A stretch of 64,000 bases of DNA from Methanobacteriota archaeon. GTDB lineage: Archaea > Thermoplasmatota > Poseidoniia > Poseidoniales > Thalassarchaeaceae. The DNA lies in contig PBWO01000019.1 of assembly GCA_002727275.1 (NCBI GenBank), positions 24,183 through 88,182 on the forward strand, in the 5' to 3' direction. Made by a program: the position numbers and the translations under genes. The stretch's first letter is position 1. The number at the start of each line of letters is the position of its first letter. Positions 20,042-30,291 of the stretch are shown in pieces. The notes under the pieces were generated by a model that had not been told where the DNA came from, did not search any database, and saw only the letters and a list, made by a program, of their open reading frames with translations.

Positions 20042-21313
20042 TCACAACACGCTCTCATAGGGGGAACGATCGACTCCAGGTGGCAAGGTAGCATCAATCC
20101 CTATCTTGCTAGTCAAACCATCAACTCCTCTCGATGGATCTAAACTAGATCCCTTTTGATCAGAGAGGATGACAGTATTTCTGTCAGGTTGCCAACGAGT
20201 CATCAATGCCCATTCAACACGCACAGGGTTGGAACAGTCTATGTCTGTGTCGACTATGGTGACTTGTTTCATCGAACGATGCCCATTCAAAGCCGCATGA
20301 ATCGCTTTGATACCATCTCCTTCATTTTGTGGCTCTATTGAAACAACTGCAGACAGCCAGCCGCTACCTCCGTCAGTCAGGTAGACATCAGTACAAGGTA
20401 CGACTTCGTTCACAGCAGATTTGATGGTCGGTGCTCTAGGCAGCCCCATGAGTGTCCTATGTTCTACTTCAGCTGGAATTAGTGCATGAAAGATGGCTGC
20501 ATCCCTGTGATGAACTGCATGATATTCAATTACAGGCTCTTGCCTGACATCATCTACAGTACCGGTAATGTCGACATAGGGCCCTTCATCATCGTCTCTG
20601 AGAGTGATCCTAGCCTCCATTGCATATTCAGAGTCCGCAGGCACTTGGACTCCGTTCGATAAAGTCACTAGCTCTAGTGGCTTACCATGTAGTCGCTGAT
20701 GGAGGGCTGCTGCAACAGTCAATTCATCCAAGTCGTGAGTGAAGGACATAGCAGCAGCCAGAAGTACAGTTGCATCGGGCCCATTGACTACCGCGATATC
20801 TATCTCGTCACCATTAGCTCGAGCATTATCTGTCATAGTCCTGAGATGCCTGGGTACAAATCGAGAAACACAGTTATTTGCATCGCGTAGGAATTGACGG
20901 TGAAATGACATGTTCCTCACGCCTCCATATTGAGCAATTATGACTGAGGCAGATTGGTATCGCCCTCTGTCTTCAGGGTAATGCCAAGGGATGGGAATAG
21001 AAGTAAGATCAACAGTTTTTTGTGTGTTCTCGAAAACTGGAGCATCTTCCTTCTCAATTACCACGGGCTCTTCAGGATTATCCATAGCCCAAGCCAGGAT
21101 GTCAATTAACTCTCCAGGGGTAATTTCGAATATCGAGCACAACCTGTCTCTGGCAAGAACATTCAGGGCGGAACGTAATTCCCCAGTTCCTTCGATTTGA
21201 TTGAACATTACAGCTTTGTGTCCTATGGATTTGGAATGCTCCAACATGTCATGGTTGACACTAATTTGCTCATCAACTTCTTCAACTCCCGCCAACAAGT
21301 CCCTGAATGCCAT
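20042..21313 (-). CDS. UbiD-family (prenyl-FMN) decarboxylase
   Basis: MAFRDLLAGVE..., SFHRQFLRD, PDATVLLAAA, CTDVYLTDGGSGWLSAVVSIEPQNEGDG, UbiD architecture. Confidence 0.88.
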   Translation of the reverse strand: MAFRDLLAGVEEVDEQISVNHDMLEHSKSIGHKAVMFNQIEGTGELRSALNVLARDRLCSIFEITPGELIDILAWAMDNPEEPVVIEKEDAPVFENTQKTVDLTSIPIPWHYPEDRGRYQSASVIIAQYGGVRNMSFHRQFLRDANNCVSRFVPRHLRTMTDNARANGDEIDIAVVNGPDATVLLAAAMSFTHDLDELTVAAALHQRLHGKPLELVTLSNGVQVPADSEYAMEARITLRDDDEGPYVDITGTVDDVRQEPVIEYHAVHHRDAAIFHALIPAEVEHRTLMGLPRAPTIKSAVNEVVPCTDVYLTDGGSGWLSAVVSIEPQNEGDGIKAIHAALNGHRSMKQVTIVDTDIDCSNPVRVEWALMTRWQPDRNTVILSDQKGSSLDPSRGVDGLTSKIGIDATLPPGVDRSPYESVL

Positions 21314-21472
21314 AATTAGGGCCCGACGAGTCTTCTGCTTCAATGTTGGCGAGGTTGGGCTCTGAATGAGCTCACCTACGGTGAGTCCGTCACGCTCTTA
21401 TATGGGGGGTAGGTCGGCGAGGCGTCATTCTGAGGTGTACACTTGGGTCGTGGATTATTCTCCGGATCAAAG

Positions 21473-21883
21473 ATGAAGAATGATCGTAAGAAATATCGCT
21501 GGAAGGAGCGCAAGTTCAGAGACCGTGAGATCAAGCGCCGCCAAGGTGGAGTACTCAAGCACGACCCACTCAAGGGCAGTACACAAGCAAAAGGCATCGT
21601 AATAGAAAAGGTAGGTTTCGAGGCTAAGCAACCTAATTCAGGAATCAGAAAGGCAGTCAAGATTAGCCTGATTAGGACCGGAAACAAACTCACAGCATTC
21701 GCACCTGGGGATGGTGCGATTTCCTTCATCGACGAGCACGATGAGGTCCTAGTAGAGGGAATAGGGGGTAGAATGGGTAGATCGTACGGTGACCTTCCCG
21801 GTGTTCGTTACAAAGTCATCAAGGTCAATGGAGTTTCTTTGGATGAGATGGTCCGGGGCCGCAAGGAGAAGCCAGTAAGGTGA
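21473..21883 (+). CDS. rpsL: Small ribosomal subunit protein uS12
   Basis: [48 protein letters not shown]; start at [10 protein letters not shown]. Confidence 0.96.
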   Translation: MKNDRKKYRWKERKFRDREIKRRQGGVLKHDPLKGSTQAKGIVIEKVGFEAKQPNSGIRKAVKISLIRTGNKLTAFAPGDGAISFIDEHDEVLVEGIGGRMGRSYGDLPGVRYKVIKVNGVSLDEMVRGRKEKPVR

Positions 21884-21887
21884 TTCA

Positions 21888-22496
21888 ATGTCGGATGAAG
21901 CAAGCGTCGAGACAGAGAAGCCTATTGCAGGCATTGGCACCATGGTCTTCGGAAAATGGGATGCCGCTGAAGTTACCTGTTCAGACCCAGGCCTAGCACC
22001 ATACATCAATCTCACAACAATCGGAACTCCTCATTCAGGCGGGAGACATGCAAACGCTTGGTTCGGCAAATCGAAGCTGTCTGTAGTCGAGCGATTCATC
22101 AACAACATGATGCGAACCGGCAAGTTCTCCGGAAAAAAGCAGCACTGTGCGAGAGCCTTTGAGAACGCTCTTGATAGAATCGCTCAGAAGACTGGTGAGA
22201 ATCCTCTGCAGAAGTTCATCGATGCAATCATTGAAGCTGCCCCCTGTGAGGAGATTACTAGAATTAAGGTCGGAGCAGTCAGTCAGCCAAAGGCAGTCGA
22301 CTCATCTCCGAATCGTAGACTTGACATTGCTCTGAGAAATATTGCACTCGGCTCTACTTCTGCCACCGCAAAAAGTCGCAGAACTTTGACGGAAGGCATT
22401 CTGGCAGAGTTATCTAAGGCGGCTGAAGGGGACATTACATCCTTCTCCGTAGGCAAGCGAGAGGAGATCGAGAGAATAGCTGCATCTGCCCGATGA
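21888..22496 (+). CDS. rpsG: Small ribosomal subunit protein uS7
   Basis: NNMMRTGKFSGKKQHCARAFENALDRIAQKTGENPLQKFIDAIIEAAPCEE...RRLDIALRNIALG. Confidence 0.95.
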   Translation: MSDEASVETEKPIAGIGTMVFGKWDAAEVTCSDPGLAPYINLTTIGTPHSGGRHANAWFGKSKLSVVERFINNMMRTGKFSGKKQHCARAFENALDRIAQKTGENPLQKFIDAIIEAAPCEEITRIKVGAVSQPKAVDSSPNRRLDIALRNIALGSTSATAKSRRTLTEGILAELSKAAEGDITSFSVGKREEIERIAASAR

Positions 22497-22595
22497 TGGC
22501 AATTACTTACAACAAGACTACTGAGAGTCGTTTCAGTTGTCTCACAATCGGATTTATGAACCGTAGTCAGGTCGCCGCGACAACAGGTGTTAGCA

Positions 22596-24803
22596 ATGGG
22601 TAGGAAAGAGGACAACATCAATCGTGCAACAGAAGTAATGCACCAAAGGGATAGGATACGAAATCTAGCTATTGCTGCCCACATCGATCACGGTAAGACA
22701 ACACTATCAGACAACCTGATTGCGGGTGCTGGAATGATGTCGGAAGATCTAGCTGGAAAATCTAGGGTTCTCGATTTTGACGACCAAGAAAGCGCGCGTG
22801 GAATTACTATCAATGCAGCCAGTGCGTCTATGGTGCACAGTGTGGGCGGGGATGACTACCTGATCAATCTCATCGATACTCCCGGACACGTTGACTTCGG
22901 AGGAGATGTTACGAGGGCAATGCGCGCTGTTGATGGGTGCATCATTCTGACCTGTGCAGTCGAAGGGGCCATGCCTCAGACGGAGACTGTAGTTAGACAG
23001 GCGCTCAAGGAGAAGGTGAGACCAGTTTTGTTCATCAATAAGGTGGACAGGCTAATCAATGAGTTGCAAGTTACTCCAGAAGACATGATGAGTAGATTCG
23101 AAGAGCAAATTACCAGAGTCAATACTCTGATTCGGCAATTCGCTCCTGAAGAGCATCGTAAGGATTGGCAGGTCAGTGTCCAAGGAGGTACTGTAGCATT
23201 TGGTTCTGCATACCATAATTGGGGCATCACACTCCCCTACATGCAGAAGTCAGGAGTAAATTTCACTCAAATCTTTGAGTTCTGCCACAATGAACAACAG
23301 AAAGAACTCGCTAAGAAGGCCCCAGTGCACGAAGTACTTCTTGATATGGCGGTTGAAGAACTGCCATCACCTGTCGTGGCTCAGAAGTATAGGATCCCAA
23401 ATATATGGCAAGGTGACTTAGAGTCAGAAACTGGAACTGCCATGATTGAATGCGATGCAAAAGGCCCCCTATCTTTGATGATCACAAAAATTTGGATGGA
23501 TCCCCATGCAGGAGAGGTCGCAGTAGGTAGAATCTACTCCGGAACTATTTCTCACGGAGAAACTGTCTGGGCACTAGGTGCTGCCAAATCTGAAAGAGTT
23601 CAACAAGTCAGTATGATGGTTGGAGGAGATAGGATTCAGGTCCCAGAAGTCTCATCGGGAAATATTGTAGCATTGACTGGAGTTAGAAGTGCTGCTGCTG
23701 GTGTTACCATTACAAGGGAAGAGGATGCAACTCCATTCGAAGCAATCAGGCATTACTCAGAACCTGTTGTTACTGTAGCAGTCGAGCCAAAATCCATGAA
23801 GGATTTGCCGAAATTCATTGGAGCTCTAAATGGATTGGCAAAGGCAGATGCTTCACTTTCAGTCTCTACCAATCATGAGACTGGAGAGGCATTACTAGCA
23901 GGTATGGGAGAGTTGCATCTTGAGATTACAGTCTATAGATTGGAGGAAGAGCAGAATATCAAAGTCTCTGTCAGTGAACCCATCGTAGTCTATCGGGAAT
24001 CAATTTCCTCCGACAACAAAGGGCGTTCATTTGAGGGTAAGTCTCCAAACAGGCACAATAGATTTTACATTGAAACTGAACCGCTACCAGATGACGTAGT
24101 AAATGCACTTCGAGAAGGGGCCTTCGGTGATGGTTCAGTACGAAATAAAGATGCAAAGCAAGTCGGGGACCAATTCGCCGAATTTGGCATGGACAAGGAC
24201 ATGATGAGAAAAATCTACGCAATAAATGGTACAAACGTGTTAGTCAATGACACCAAGGGAATCCAGAATTTGCACGAGACCAGAGAACTAATTATTGAGG
24301 GATTCAACGATGTTTGCAACAAGGGTCCTGTTGCTGATGAGCCATTGATGGGCGTCCTCGTAAGATTAGTTGATGCAAAGCTCCACGAAGATGCAATTCA
24401 CCGTGGACCTGCGCAAACTATCCCAGCAGTAAGGAACGCAGTAAAGGGTGCTCTAATCAGATCCAAGTCTGTAATCTTCGAGCCAATTCAGAAGATTCGT
24501 ATCGATGCACCTAACGATGTAATCGGTGGCGTTACTAGAGAGGTCACTACACGGCGCGGAATCATTGAAGATATGCCGGTCGATGGAAGTACTGCTAGTG
24601 TAATTGGGACCATGCCTGTAGCAGAGACCTTCGGATTCTCAAACGATATCAGGGCTGCCAGTCAATGCAGAGCAGTTTGGAATACCGAGAATGCAGGATA
24701 TGTTCACTTACCTCCAAACCTGTTTGGTGATGTGACAGCAGAGATTCGTGAGAGGAAGGGACTCAAGCCCGAGATTCCAGGCGAAGCCCACTATATGGAC
24801 TGA
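22596..24803 (+). CDS. fusA: Translation elongation factor EF-2
   Basis: AHIDHGKTTLSDNL, DTPGHVDFGGDV, NKVDRL; diphthamide-site-like motif HEDAIHRGPAQ. Confidence 0.97.
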   Translation: MGRKEDNINRATEVMHQRDRIRNLAIAAHIDHGKTTLSDNLIAGAGMMSEDLAGKSRVLDFDDQESARGITINAASASMVHSVGGDDYLINLIDTPGHVDFGGDVTRAMRAVDGCIILTCAVEGAMPQTETVVRQALKEKVRPVLFINKVDRLINELQVTPEDMMSRFEEQITRVNTLIRQFAPEEHRKDWQVSVQGGTVAFGSAYHNWGITLPYMQKSGVNFTQIFEFCHNEQQKELAKKAPVHEVLLDMAVEELPSPVVAQKYRIPNIWQGDLESETGTAMIECDAKGPLSLMITKIWMDPHAGEVAVGRIYSGTISHGETVWALGAAKSERVQQVSMMVGGDRIQVPEVSSGNIVALTGVRSAAAGVTITREEDATPFEAIRHYSEPVVTVAVEPKSMKDLPKFIGALNGLAKADASLSVSTNHETGEALLAGMGELHLEITVYRLEEEQNIKVSVSEPIVVYRESISSDNKGRSFEGKSPNRHNRFYIETEPLPDDVVNALREGAFGDGSVRNKDAKQVGDQFAEFGMDKDMMRKIYAINGTNVLVNDTKGIQNLHETRELIIEGFNDVCNKGPVADEPLMGVLVRLVDAKLHEDAIHRGPAQTIPAVRNAVKGALIRSKSVIFEPIQKIRIDAPNDVIGGVTREVTTRRGIIEDMPVDGSTASVIGTMPVAETFGFSNDIRAASQCRAVWNTENAGYVHLPPNLFGDVTAEIRERKGLKPEIPGEAHYMD

Positions 24804-24805
24804 AA

Positions 24806-26500
24806 CTAGTTGATTCGTATCAATTGAAAATCAGTTAATTCCCTAAGTACCGAGACAGCTGGACTGTCAGGTAATTTATCTAGACACTCATGTGCTAGGG
24901 AATGATGATGCATAGCCCTGTCCTTGGCATATTGTATAGAGCCGCTATCATGTAATTCTTGTACCGCAGACAACAATTCGTCATCCGTACACTTTCCTGC
25001 GCCATACGCCATTCTGAAGGCCGGCATATCTTCATCGCATTGTAATGCATGTATGGCAATCAACGTTTTCTTACCCTGCACTATGTCGGATCCGGCTGGT
25101 TTCCCGAGAGTCGCTGTATCCCCAGTAATGTCAATCAGATCATCCATCAACTGGAAACAAAGACCGAGATTCAGACCCCATTTTTCCATATTATCAACGA
25201 TTTCAGGAGATGCCCCTGCGAGAATGGACCCAGTGCCTGCACATGTTTCGAACATTACACTGGTCTTGCCAGTAATCATAGCGATATATTCGTCTTCACT
25301 AACTTCGTCTCTAGATTCAAAGGAAATATCTTCTTGTTGACCATCTGCGACATTCCTGACCATCTCACCAATCGCTCTGACAAGAAATGCCAATTTATCA
25401 GAGTCTATATCTCTCGATTCGGCAAGAATCTCAAATGCTACGGCCAACATTGCATCGCCTGCATTGATCGCTGTGGAGTCATCATATGCGACGTGAACAG
25501 CTTCCAATCCTCTTCTGATGGGGTCTTGATCCATCAAATCATCATGAACTAAAGTAAAGTTGTGAATAATTTCTATTGAAGCTCCGAGAGTATAATGTCC
25601 CTCATGTGCCTCGCCCACAGCCTCGCCCACTAGTCTAGGAAGTGTGGCCCTCAATCGCTTTCCTCCACCCGAGAATAGATGCGTCATTGCACCGTGTAAA
25701 CGCTGTTGCTTCATTTTGCCAAGACTTTGCATGATTACTTCCTCGACGTGCTCTCTATGGAATGCTATAGCATCTAACAGGTTCTGCCCAGGAGCTACAG
25801 AATTGCCTCCCATGTCAACTTCTCCGAATTGTATTACACCCTCTCTAGCAGGTATTTTATGCATATCTGGATAGTACTCTTCGAAAAATTCACTCCACAA
25901 TAATCTGAACCATGGAGCAACAATTTGATCTTCCCAGAACCCATCCCCTCTCATCATCTCGGCAATCTCGGGACCAGCTACCCATTTAGTGGAAGAAATC
26001 TCATTAGGGTTAGGATCAACTTCAATTCCATCTGCAATGGCTACTAGGACATGGTCAACTTCGCGTTCAATCCAATCTGCATCCCATCTGCATTCGTATA
26101 GGAATGATCCAAGGTGCCTGAGTTCAATCTCAGACAATTGACCCTCAGAGATTCCAAGCTCTTGATGCAGTTTTCTCTTGGCCGCATTAACAACTCCAGT
26201 TACTACATCTCCATTTTCACCTGGAATATCCAAAGGATGGCTACAGCAAGTATTTGCCCATACAGAAGGGAAGGTGATCTTGTCATCAGAACGCTTCTGG
26301 ACCAGCAATCCACCTTCACTGTTGAATATTAGCACACTGAATGCGCGGTGCAGTAAACCCTCTCTAAAGTGGCAGTTAAGTTTGGTTTCTGAACCTATAC
26401 TATTGCCATCATAGTCGACTAATATACAGCGTTCTGACATCATCTCTGCTTGTGAGTCATCGTGACCCTGCAATGCAGAGATGTCTGAATCCGCTGCCAT
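24806..26500 (-). CDS. Fused type I isopentenyl-diphosphate isomerase (Nudix) + polyprenyl (GGPP-type) diphosphate synthase
   Basis: N-terminus: NCHFREGLLHRAFSVLIFNSEGGLLVQKRSDDKITFPSVWANTCCSHPL...EREVDHVLVA (IDI-1). C-terminus: GGGKRLRATLPRL, VHDDLMDQD, LMDDLIDITGD (polyprenyl synthase DDxxD motifs). Confidence 0.92.
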   Translation of the reverse strand: MAADSDISALQGHDDSQAEMMSERCILVDYDGNSIGSETKLNCHFREGLLHRAFSVLIFNSEGGLLVQKRSDDKITFPSVWANTCCSHPLDIPGENGDVVTGVVNAAKRKLHQELGISEGQLSEIELRHLGSFLYECRWDADWIEREVDHVLVAIADGIEVDPNPNEISSTKWVAGPEIAEMMRGDGFWEDQIVAPWFRLLWSEFFEEYYPDMHKIPAREGVIQFGEVDMGGNSVAPGQNLLDAIAFHREHVEEVIMQSLGKMKQQRLHGAMTHLFSGGGKRLRATLPRLVGEAVGEAHEGHYTLGASIEIIHNFTLVHDDLMDQDPIRRGLEAVHVAYDDSTAINAGDAMLAVAFEILAESRDIDSDKLAFLVRAIGEMVRNVADGQQEDISFESRDEVSEDEYIAMITGKTSVMFETCAGTGSILAGASPEIVDNMEKWGLNLGLCFQLMDDLIDITGDTATLGKPAGSDIVQGKKTLIAIHALQCDEDMPAFRMAYGAGKCTDDELLSAVQELHDSGSIQYAKDRAMHHHSLAHECLDKLPDSPAVSVLRELTDFQLIRIN

Positions 26501-26546
26501 GATGGTGCGACAATACGGTTGCATATAACCCAATACGGGAATTTGA

Positions 26547-27344
26547 CTAATCGTCTACAACTATTCTGGTACCGACGGTTTGACCATCAGAAAGAATCTC
26601 TAACATCCTTGAAGGGACTCTGCCGTCAATGAACCATACATGCTCTGCAAAGCCGGCGATTTCTGACGCACACTGAGCTTTCAATAAGATTCCACCAGTT
26701 ACATCGATACTGGAATCATGCTCACCGAAGAACTCCTGTGAATGTGACCAACGTTCAATCAATAACGAACCCTCGGCACCAGGGGGCCCACTGAGAAGTC
26801 CTTCCGCATCTCCAAGCAGGAATGCGCATAGCAGAACATCAGGCAATTCTTTAGCCAATCGAACCATTAGATGGTCGCCAGATAGTATTCCAAACATACT
26901 GTCTCCTTGAACATCTACAACATCACCGAAACTAACCGGAACATCCGATTCCGGACTGCGCTTGAAAATATTCACGTCTCCTGAGAATTCGGTCCCGACT
27001 CCAATAACCCATTCTCTCGGTGGTAGAGGTTCGCTTTGAATGCCAACTGCAGTTAATGATTCTATTAGTATCGAATTCAACTCATCCATATCTGAACGAA
27101 TAGTGTCTATGGCTGAATATTGCTGTTCAGATATTTCCGGATTCAAACCCTCACTGATGTGCCATTTCTTAGCTTCAATATGGCCATATGATCCAGCTCC
27201 ATGAATGACAATCACAGAGTGTCCCATTTCGATAATATGGGAAATGACCTTTGATACAGCATCAATACGATTCCTCAGTACAACCTTGTATTGTGTTTTG
27301 TCAGTAATCAGGCCACCACCAAGTTTGATGATAACCCGGGCCAT
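26547..27344 (-). CDS. Isopentenyl phosphate kinase
   Basis: RVIIKLGGGLITDK, VIHGAGSYGHIEAKKWHI (IPK signature), SIDVTGGILLK; start inferred at MARVIIKLGGG. Confidence 0.88.
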   Translation of the reverse strand: MARVIIKLGGGLITDKTQYKVVLRNRIDAVSKVISHIIEMGHSVIVIHGAGSYGHIEAKKWHISEGLNPEISEQQYSAIDTIRSDMDELNSILIESLTAVGIQSEPLPPREWVIGVGTEFSGDVNIFKRSPESDVPVSFGDVVDVQGDSMFGILSGDHLMVRLAKELPDVLLCAFLLGDAEGLLSGPPGAEGSLLIERWSHSQEFFGEHDSSIDVTGGILLKAQCASEIAGFAEHVWFIDGRVPSRMLEILSDGQTVGTRIVVDD

Positions 27345-27398
27345 GATTTGGCCACGGGGTATACGACTTAGCATATACCGTAGATTCATGACTGATGG

Positions 27399-27743
27399 AT
27401 GCATGAGGCTACTATGGGCGGAGTCTCAGATATTGAGCAGTTCCAAAGATGGTTACAGGCTCAATTGGCAATGTCGGAGAATATAGAAGACCCTTCTGAA
27501 CGAGAACGAGTGGAGATTCAGATAGAATCTGCTATTCAATTGACCATCCAATACCGCCAGATTATTGATGAACAGTCTGAATCGATTCCTTCACCATTCT
27601 CTGAAATGCCTTCTCCTGTCAGAGTAATTGATGACACAGGTCTAGAAAAGACCGAGGTTTCTGATTCATCACTTTGCGCTGGTTGCCAAGAACCAGTAAG
27701 TGGCGATCTCGACTTCTGCCCAGCTTGTGGTAAATATCGTTGA
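27399..27743 (+). CDS. Hypothetical protein with C-terminal zinc ribbon
   Basis: 114 aa; CAGCQEPVSGDLDFCPACGKY. Confidence 0.65.
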   Translation: MHEATMGGVSDIEQFQRWLQAQLAMSENIEDPSERERVEIQIESAIQLTIQYRQIIDEQSESIPSPFSEMPSPVRVIDDTGLEKTEVSDSSLCAGCQEPVSGDLDFCPACGKYR

Positions 27744-28433
27744 TTACTCTTCTTCGTCCCAATGTACTCTAGCCAACTCATATTCAGGATGGTCATTTGG
27801 AATCAGAGACAGATATTCAGCAGCAACATCATCGGCTAGGTAAACCGTAACGCCTGCATGCCAAATGGTATCACCCGAAGCCACCATACGAGCTGTATCT
27901 ACTTCTAGCAAAGATGGTAGTTTATGGTGAACATGCCCTGCTTCGGCAGCGGATCTAATATTTGCAGATAGATGAACATGCGCTCTACCGCTAGGCCTGA
28001 GTCCAACTTCAAGAAGATTCTCTGCCTCATCGGGAGCACAGGGGAAGAAGAGAGATTCCGGGATGTTATCAGTAGGTAGGTCGAGCTCAATTTCCACTGT
28101 GTGGCCATATGTTGCCCTAATCATATTTCCACGAACTTCGTATCTTCCCTTTGGGTCAGTTTCAGAGATAGCACGGAAGTGATGTGGTCGGAGCCAGTGA
28201 TATCTCCTCTTGTTTGAACCTTTGAACTGCCTAATGATATCCTTGAGGTCTATCCAACCGTTGATATCCATCTCTAGATCGAACTTTTCAGGTGCATGCC
28301 TCAAGACAAGAGCCAATCGCCTAGCTAGACTATCTCTCTCTCCAGTACGCATAATGAAACGTCCTTCGGAGTTGCATGCAGGACAAAGGTCATCATCTGC
28401 GTAGTAACCATGGTTTGTACATTCCCTAATCAT
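27744..28433 (-). CDS. kptA: RNA 2'-phosphotransferase (Tpt1/KptA family) with N-terminal zinc-binding segment
   Basis: LARRLALVLRHAPEKFDLEMDINGWIDLKDII ... GRAHVHLSAN; N-terminal CTNHGYYADDDLCPAC. Confidence 0.9.
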   Translation of the reverse strand: MIRECTNHGYYADDDLCPACNSEGRFIMRTGERDSLARRLALVLRHAPEKFDLEMDINGWIDLKDIIRQFKGSNKRRYHWLRPHHFRAISETDPKGRYEVRGNMIRATYGHTVEIELDLPTDNIPESLFFPCAPDEAENLLEVGLRPSGRAHVHLSANIRSAAEAGHVHHKLPSLLEVDTARMVASGDTIWHAGVTVYLADDVAAEYLSLIPNDHPEYELARVHWDEEE

Positions 28434-28540
28434 TGTATCAAACCGTCGAGTAGCAAGCCTCTCAAGAACCCCTCGGTCGGTAACATCTGGTTCACTTCGC
28501 CATAGTCAATGGTTATGTGAGGCAACTCACTGGTGATGTC

Positions 28541-29674
28541 ATGGGCGCAGTTATTGTTGATTGGGCTAGATCCCCTTTTCAACGAGCTCACAAGGGTGAA
28601 TTACGCTCTGTGAGGCCTGACGACTTAGCAAGTCAAGTCATTAGTGGCTTAATGGACAGGAATGATATCGATAATTCACTGTTTGATGATATAATACTTG
28701 GATGCGCATATCCAGAAGCGGAACAAGGATACAATCTAGGACGTTTGGTAACTGCTCTTTCCGGTTTTCCCAATACGGTTCCAGGTGTGACAATCAATCG
28801 CCTGTGCGGTTCTTCAATGCATGCCGTTCTATCAGCCGCATCCAGTATCGAGTCTGGATGGGGTGACTGTTTCATGTGTACAGGAGTTGAATCAATGTCC
28901 CGAGTTAAGCGCAGAGGTTTCAATTGGAGTCCAAACCCCACTTTGAACGTAGATTGGCCTCAGGCGTATGTAGAGATGGGGGTGACGGCTGAGAACGTTG
29001 CAGAGAAATGGGCTATAACAAGGGAAGAGCAAGAGAAATTCGCTCTTAGTTCTCATATGAAGTCAGTATCCGCTCTTGAACAGGGTAATTTTGTAGATGA
29101 ATTGATTGAAATCCATTCGAATTCTCAAATCATCAAATCCGATGGGTGTATACGCCCCGAGACAACTATGGAAACGATGTCAGGCCTAAGGCCTGTGTTT
29201 TCTGACTCCGGTACTGTTACTGCAGCAACATCATCTCCACTGACTGACGGAGCAGCAGCGTTGATTGTTTGTAGTGAGGATTTCGCTTCTTCTAATAATC
29301 TGAGTCCATTAGCCCGCATCGTTTCAGGTGTAGTGACTGGGTGTAAACCCGAGCTTATGGGAATTGGACCAGTTTCTGCCACTAGGAAGTTGGTTGATAA
29401 TATTGGTTGGGATTTGGATTCAGTAGATGTTGTAGAACTCAATGAAGCATTCTCTTCCCAGAGTCTTGCTGTAATCTCAGAACTTAATCTAGATCCAGGC
29501 AGAGTAAATATCGATGGTGGAGCGATTTCAGTAGGGCACCCCCTCGGGGCTTCGGGTGCTAGAATTACTGGGAAGGCAGCTTCTCTACTAAACAGAACAG
29601 ATGGTACTAGAGCCATAGCAACAATGTGTATAGGTGGAGGCATGGGTATGGCAATCGCTCTTGAGAAAATCTAG
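28541..29674 (+). CDS. Thiolase (acetyl-CoA acetyl/acyltransferase)
   Basis: RLCGSSMHAVLSAA, GGAISVGHPLGASGARITG, ATMCIGGGMG. Confidence 0.94.
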   Translation: MGAVIVDWARSPFQRAHKGELRSVRPDDLASQVISGLMDRNDIDNSLFDDIILGCAYPEAEQGYNLGRLVTALSGFPNTVPGVTINRLCGSSMHAVLSAASSIESGWGDCFMCTGVESMSRVKRRGFNWSPNPTLNVDWPQAYVEMGVTAENVAEKWAITREEQEKFALSSHMKSVSALEQGNFVDELIEIHSNSQIIKSDGCIRPETTMETMSGLRPVFSDSGTVTAATSSPLTDGAAALIVCSEDFASSNNLSPLARIVSGVVTGCKPELMGIGPVSATRKLVDNIGWDLDSVDVVELNEAFSSQSLAVISELNLDPGRVNIDGGAISVGHPLGASGARITGKAASLLNRTDGTRAIATMCIGGGMGMAIALEKI

Positions 29675-30216
29675 TCGGCTAATACCAGTTTACTTCCGCA
29701 GTTTGGACATAAATCCTCAGTAGTCAATTTGGATGGAATTACTGCCAGGATGCTCTCGCATCCAGGGCACGTTGATAGAATCTCAGAATTCTCTCCGGCA
29801 TCAATAGTAGTGGAATGAGAATTATACCATGTTGTATATGCATCATTTCTCATTGTAGTCACTCTCCTAAGGCTAGAAACTCCCAGTAAAGTCAGAGCAA
29901 TTGGGAGCAAGAAGCTGCCTTCTGCTGTACTGACATGCGAATACAATCCCAGTATTCCAATTAGTAGGAGAAGTGAACCGGTTAGTGAGAGGTTTGCTAT
30001 GCCCACATTTAGGCCCCCGGAAGATTTTCGATGTAGCATGACAATAGAGACTGCACTTAGGGGGATGATTAGAAGAACGGCGAATAGAGCGAACAGAGTA
30101 ACTGTACTACCAGCCCCATTAAATCCAGTCATCAATAACAACAGTACCAGAATGGTATCAATAATTGAAAATCGAATAATATGCGCATGCAATCTGCTCA
30201 TCGGATCTCCGCTCAT
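29671..30216 (-). CDS. Membrane protein with C-terminal zinc ribbon
   Basis: Several TM segments then CPGCESILAVIPSKLTTEDLCPNCGSKLVLAD. Confidence 0.7.
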   Translation of the reverse strand: MSGDPMSRLHAHIIRFSIIDTILVLLLLMTGFNGAGSTVTLFALFAVLLIIPLSAVSIVMLHRKSSGGLNVGIANLSLTGSLLLLIGILGLYSHVSTAEGSFLLPIALTLLGVSSLRRVTTMRNDAYTTWYNSHSTTIDAGENSEILSTCPGCESILAVIPSKLTTEDLCPNCGSKLVLAD

Positions 30217-30291
30217 GCACTCGGATTAGGGTCCAGCAGAAGAATTTTCATCTTGCGACGAACTCATGAATAGCGAGGTAGTCGCAATGCC

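Noticed and set aside
29125-29643. 172-aa minus ORF opposite thiolase
   Set aside because: Complementary-frame artefact; the thiolase has intact catalytic motifs on the plus strand.
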